9,919 bases of DNA, from the NCBI GenBank assembly GCA_030614505.1, contig JAUWTX010000053.1, positions 1 through 9,919 of the forward strand, in the 5' to 3' direction. The notes under the pieces are model-generated. The model did no database searches. It saw only the letters and a list, made by a program, of their open reading frames with translations, and was not told the DNA's origin. A program made the position numbers and the translations under genes. The DNA comes from Desulfuromonadales bacterium (lineage in GTDB: Bacteria > Desulfobacterota > Desulfuromonadia > Desulfuromonadales > BM103). Positions 7,340 to 9,919 of this stretch are shown here, piece by piece; the stretch's first letter is position 1; the number at the start of each line of letters is the position of its first letter.

Positions 7340-7376
7340 CGACACAACACTTCCAGTAGATCACGTTACATTTTTC

Positions 7377-7410
7377 AGGCCGACAACCTTTTGGTTGCCG
7401 GCCTTTTTTT
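7377..7410 (+). terminator. Rho-independent terminator after the PxxKW gene
   Basis: AGGCCGACAACC pairs with GGTTGCCGGCCT (12 positions, one A-C mismatch) around a TTTT loop, followed by seven T. It ends the plus-strand transcript 38 bases after the stop codon. On the minus strand no U tract follows the stem, so it is unlikely to serve scpB as well. Confidence 0.93.
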
Positions 7411-7422
7411 ATTGAACTTTTA

Positions 7423-7438
7423 GGCTCGTGGCTCGTGG
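7423..7438. repeat. Heptamer tandem repeat, two copies
   Basis: GGCTCGT occurs twice in tandem plus GG, in the short gap between the PxxKW terminator and the end of scpB. It is the second heptamer tandem in this window. Confidence 0.5.
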
Positions 7439-7456
7439 TTGTCCTATTTTATCTGC

Positions 7457-8095
7457 TCAAATTTCTTCAGTCTGTTCAGTAGAAGTCTCTGATTTTATCT
7501 CCGATGAACCGTCGTTATCAACCAGAAGAGGAAGTTGGTCCGTAGCAACCCCATTCTCTTCTTCCGGAGCCAGTTCACTGAATTCTTGCAGGGTCGGCAA
7601 TGCGGAGAGATCCGGCAAGCCGAACAGTTCCAGGAATTCGCGGGTCGTACCGTAAATCATTGGTTTGCCGGGGACATCTTTTTTGCCGAGGATTCTTACC
7701 AGGCGCTTCTCGAGCAAGGTTTTGAGCACGCTGCCAGAATCGACACCACGCAGATACTCGATTTCTGATCGGGTGACTGGTTGCCGATAAGCGATAATTG
7801 CGAGGGTTTCCATGGCTGGACGGGAAAACTTGAAGGGGCGGTTGTGACCGAGTCTTCTGAGATAGTCGGCGTACTCCGGACAAGTTCTCAGTTGATACCC
7901 GCCAGCAACTTCCTGCAGGAAAAACCCGCGTGGACGCTCGGCGTAATCCACCTCTAACGCCTCGATCGCCGACATGACCTCTTCCGGGGTTGTATCCAGG
8001 GCCTCTGCCATGCGCTCTACCTTGATCGGACCGTCGGCAGCAAAGATCAAGGCCTCGACAATGGGCGACAGTTCAATTATATCCAAGGGTGTCAT
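7457..8095 (-). CDS. scpB: Segregation and condensation protein B
   Basis: ScpB is the winged-helix kite subunit that dimerises and binds ScpA on the SMC ring, acting in chromosome condensation and segregation. The 212-residue product has the family N-terminus (IVEALIFAADGPI from residue 12) and the conserved core: RPAMETLAIIAYRQPVTR at 92-109, the RGVDS turn and PMIYGTTREFLELFGL to residue 160. A 50-residue acidic, poorly conserved tail follows. Start choice is uncertain. ATG 8095 gives the normal N-terminal length, but its GGAG abuts the codon. ATG 8104 adds three residues without a clear ribosome site, and TTG 8086 lies nine bases after GGAG. The start overlaps the end of scpA by 23 bases, which suggests coupled translation. 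Confidence 0.95.
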   Translation of the reverse strand: MTPLDIIELSPIVEALIFAADGPIKVERMAEALDTTPEEVMSAIEALEVDYAERPRGFFLQEVAGGYQLRTCPEYADYLRRLGHNRPFKFSRPAMETLAIIAYRQPVTRSEIEYLRGVDSGSVLKTLLEKRLVRILGKKDVPGKPMIYGTTREFLELFGLPDLSALPTLQEFSELAPEEENGVATDQLPLLVDNDGSSEIKSETSTEQTEEI

Positions 8096-8870
8096 CTCCA
8101 ACATCCGGGCCCGGGGTGTCATCATCAACGTCCAGGCTATCGGTTTCGTCAAGAGCTACTGCGGGGAAGAGCCAGATGGTTCCATAGCGGGTATTTTGCA
8201 TGATACGCACCATGCGCAACTTCACCAGTTCCAGCAGCGCCAGGAAAGTCACAATCATTTCATTACGTTTGATACCACCACTGAACAGATCAACAAAAGC
8301 TATACTTTCCTTCCCCTGCAGCATGGAAAGGATAGCGTTGATCCGATCTGTAACGGAGAGTTGTTCCAGGTCGATCTCATGAACATGCTGCTCCTGGCTT
8401 TCCTTGAAAACCTCCTGTAAAGCTTCCAGCAGGTCAAAGAGGCCAACGGCAACAAAACCCGCTTCGGCATCCTCCAGAACCTCAGGTTCCGGGGCAACTC
8501 GGGCAAAAATTTCACGATTTAACTGAGGTCGGCTGTCAAGGGTCTGGGAGACTTCCTTGTATTTCTGATATTCGAGAAGACGCCGGACCAGCTCGGCACG
8601 AGGATCATCTTCCTCTTCTTCCAGCTCTTCCTCGACAATCTTGGGTAACAGCAGCTTCGACTTGATATGCAGCAAAGTCGCCGCCATCAACAGAAACTCT
8701 CCGGCCACATCAAGATTGATGGTTTTCATGGCATCCAGGATGGACAGGTACTGCTCGGTAATCGCTGTCATGGGGATATCATAAATATCCATCTCATTCT
8801 TCTTGATGAGATGCAACAGCAGATCGAGAGGCCCTTCGAAATTTTCCAACTGGATGGCGTAGTCGCCCAT
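8073..8870 (-). CDS. scpA: Segregation and condensation protein A
   Basis: ScpA is the kleisin that bridges the SMC heads and recruits ScpB. The 265-residue product starts with the kleisin signature (FEGPLDLLLHLI at 11-22, DIYDIP, ITEQYL), followed by AGEFLLMAATLLHIKSKLLLP at 56-76. A very acidic stretch lies at 80-89. The C-terminal winged helix, which contacts the SMC head, spans about 170-237 (IAFVDLF, VTFLALLELVK, TIWLFP). An acidic tail of about 28 residues follows. ATG 8870 is preceded by AAGG only two bases away, a short spacing. The gene is 30 bp downstream of the M50 protease on the same strand, so the three genes may form one transcript. Confidence 0.97.
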   Translation of the reverse strand: MGDYAIQLENFEGPLDLLLHLIKKNEMDIYDIPMTAITEQYLSILDAMKTINLDVAGEFLLMAATLLHIKSKLLLPKIVEEELEEEEDDPRAELVRRLLEYQKYKEVSQTLDSRPQLNREIFARVAPEPEVLEDAEAGFVAVGLFDLLEALQEVFKESQEQHVHEIDLEQLSVTDRINAILSMLQGKESIAFVDLFSGGIKRNEMIVTFLALLELVKLRMVRIMQNTRYGTIWLFPAVALDETDSLDVDDDTPGPDVGDDTLGYN

Positions 8871-8900
8871 ATCCTTAACTTAGCCCTCAGGTATCAGTAA

Positions 8901-9584
8901 TCACCGATAGAAAAGCAGGCGCATGGTCTGCTCGACTATATTCATATGCGACCCGGCCATCATGCCCACCACATGGTGAACAGCCGGACCGAAGGTCGTC
9001 CTCCAGATTGATGTTCCGAAGACGAGAAAGAGGATCACCAACATACCGAAGGGCTCAACTTTACGCAGCATCTGCGATTGACGCTCCGGTAAAACTCCCA
9101 CAAGGACCCTGCCGCCATCGAGGGGTGGAATCGGCATCAGATTGAAGAGACAGAGGATGACATTGATATAGAGGCCGAATGCCGCCATCAAGCCAATTGG
9201 TTCGATCATGGTCAGCATCTGGCTCCCTTCCGGAAACGTTGCGGCGATATACACGACAACTCGCAACAACAGGGCACAGAAGAGGGCCAGCAGCAGGTTC
9301 GCCGTGGGCCCGGCCAGAGCAACCCAGATCATATCTTTTTTCGCATTGCGCAGGTTGTTTGCGTTGACCGGCACCGGGCGCGCCCAGCCGAAACCGAAAA
9401 CCAGCAGTGCAATGGTGCCGATCGGGTCAAGATGCTTGAGGGGGTTCAGTGTCAGCCGTCCCAGCAGTCGAGCAGTCGGATCCCCAAACTTTTCAGCAAT
9501 ATAGCCATGTGCGACTTCATGCAGGGTAACCGCCAGCAATGCCGGGACCAACATGATTGAAACTTTAAGAAGTAAATGTTCCAT
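8901..9584 (-). CDS. Site-2 protease family (M50) membrane metalloprotease
   Basis: A 227-residue integral membrane zinc protease without a PDZ domain, of the compact M50B type. The zinc motif HEVAH is at 22-26 in the first helix, with Glu23 as catalytic base. AGPTAN at 91-96 and NLMPIPPLDGG at 148-158 (third zinc ligand Asp156) complete the S2P fold. About five hydrophobic segments are visible: 4-25, 55-68, 86-115, 127-150 and 180-195. Members cleave membrane-embedded substrates; the substrate here is unknown. ATG 9584 has no good Shine-Dalgarno site, but it retains the full first helix. Neighbours are a nucleotidyltransferase-like gene upstream and scpA downstream, which do not point to a substrate. 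Confidence 0.93.
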   Translation of the reverse strand: MEHLLLKVSIMLVPALLAVTLHEVAHGYIAEKFGDPTARLLGRLTLNPLKHLDPIGTIALLVFGFGWARPVPVNANNLRNAKKDMIWVALAGPTANLLLALFCALLLRVVVYIAATFPEGSQMLTMIEPIGLMAAFGLYINVILCLFNLMPIPPLDGGRVLVGVLPERQSQMLRKVEPFGMLVILFLVFGTSIWRTTFGPAVHHVVGMMAGSHMNIVEQTMRLLFYR

Positions 9585-9624
9585 AAAGAAGAGCTCTACC
9601 AGTCAAGAAATAAGATGGATAATT

Positions 9625-9647
9625 TTTAGCAGATGCGCCGCGCTAAA
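9625..9647. repeat. Inverted repeat upstream of the M50 gene
   Basis: TTTAGC and GCTAAA are perfect 6-bp arms around an 11-base GC-rich centre. The site lies in the 138-bp gap before the protease. It could be a weak hairpin or a binding site; there is no convincing terminator or promoter around it. Confidence 0.3.
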
Positions 9648-9685
9648 GCCACGCTTAAAATCATTATTTACAGGAGATGGTTATC

Positions 9686-9720
9686 AGTCTCCAGCCCCCA
9701 GCCCCCAGTCTCCAGCCCCC
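9686..9720. repeat. Heptamer tandem repeat (five units)
   Basis: Five contiguous 7-bp units read AGTCTCC, AGCCCCC, AGCCCCC, AGTCTCC, AGCCCCC, immediately after the stop of the upstream gene. The unit resembles the short tandemly repeated heptamers described in filamentous cyanobacteria. It lies wholly in intergenic DNA. Confidence 0.85.
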
Positions 9721-9722
9721 AA

Positions 9723-9919
9723 TCACTGGTTCTCCATATATTTACGTTGCACCAGTTCCCTTTCCTCCTCCAATGTCGTCACCCGCCCATCAAGACGCGC
9801 ATACAGAAGGCTGTCAAGGATAGTTCGGTATATCGGTCCGTGGACAATTCCGAGCTTTTCGAGGTCGTGGCCGGTGAGCATCGGCTGGACGCCACGCAGA
9901 TGCGTTATATAACGGGAAA
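9723..9919 (-). CDS. C-terminal end of a tRNA-nucleotidyltransferase/poly(A)-polymerase-like protein (partial)
   Basis: Only the last 64 codons and the TGA stop are in the window; the rest lies to the right. The visible tail (QPMLTGHDLEKLGI at 11-24, HGPIYRTILDSLLYARLDGRV at 26-46, then TLEEERELV) fits the C-terminal helical end of class II CCA-adding/poly(A) polymerase proteins. There, a TGxDL turn, a GPxxxxIL helix and a short Glu-rich helix close the protein. In deltaproteobacteria such domains are often fused to DHH and CBS domains, but this cannot be seen here. Exact specificity (CCA-, CC- or A-adding) is not decidable from the tail. Confidence 0.75.
   Translation of the reverse strand, partial: SRYITHLRGVQPMLTGHDLEKLGIVHGPIYRTILDSLLYARLDGRVTTLEEERELVQRKYMENQ

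Noticed and set aside
6932..7345. Minus-strand frame of 137 codons opposite the PxxKW gene
   Set aside because: The plus-strand frame has a family match, Shine-Dalgarno site and terminator; the antisense frame has none.
7377..7410. Bidirectional terminator serving scpB
   Set aside because: On the minus strand the stem is followed by TGAAAAATG rather than a U tract.
8096..8152. Longest possible ScpB start at 8152
   Set aside because: It would add 19 residues not seen in the family and lie deep inside scpA.
9625..9647. Terminator in the gap before the M50 gene
   Set aside because: Only 6-bp AT-rich arms and no adjacent T run in a sensible orientation for the upstream gene.
9686..9720. CRISPR-like array
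   Set aside because: Seven-base contiguous units without spacers; a simple tandem repeat.

Overview
The window suggests a Gram-negative deltaproteobacterium of the Desulfuromonadales/Geobacterales kind. This is an inference from the gene families: a PxxKW cysteine-rich small protein, a c-di-GMP-I (GEMM-I) riboswitch in front of a large exported protein, and an scpA-scpB pair preceded by a membrane site-2 protease. Every gene except one lies on the minus strand, so the region reads from right to left.

Right part (9919 to about 7457, minus strand): the last 64 codons of what looks like a tRNA-nucleotidyltransferase/poly(A)-polymerase-like protein. A 138-bp spacer follows, carrying a GC-rich heptamer tandem repeat, and then come a compact M50 site-2 protease, scpA and scpB. 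The scpA and scpB frames overlap, as expected for two subunits of the SMC-ScpAB chromosome-segregation complex. These are ordinary housekeeping genes.

Middle (7456 to 6574): the only plus-strand gene encodes a 92-residue PxxKW protein. It has a strong Shine-Dalgarno site, a hairpin in its leader and a strong rho-independent terminator. It diverges from a minus-strand gene for a 104-residue YcgN/YkgJ-like protein with eight cysteines in the family pattern. Both products look like small metal or Fe-S binding proteins, and their functions are unknown.

Left part (6506 to 1, minus strand): a complete phosphoglucomutase/phosphomannomutase. About 20 bp after its stop codon there is a sigma70-like promoter, then a c-di-GMP-I riboswitch whose 3' side overlaps a rho-independent terminator. 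Next comes a single open reading frame of at least 1,615 codons that runs off the left edge. It encodes an exported protein with an N-terminal helical region, a transglutaminase-like domain whose catalytic Cys position is Asp, two Big_1-like Ig domains and Asp-rich, probably calcium-binding modules near the edge.

The most interesting unit is this riboswitch plus giant protein. It looks like a surface or secreted protein switched on by c-di-GMP through antitermination. Its C-terminus and any partner gene lie outside the window.
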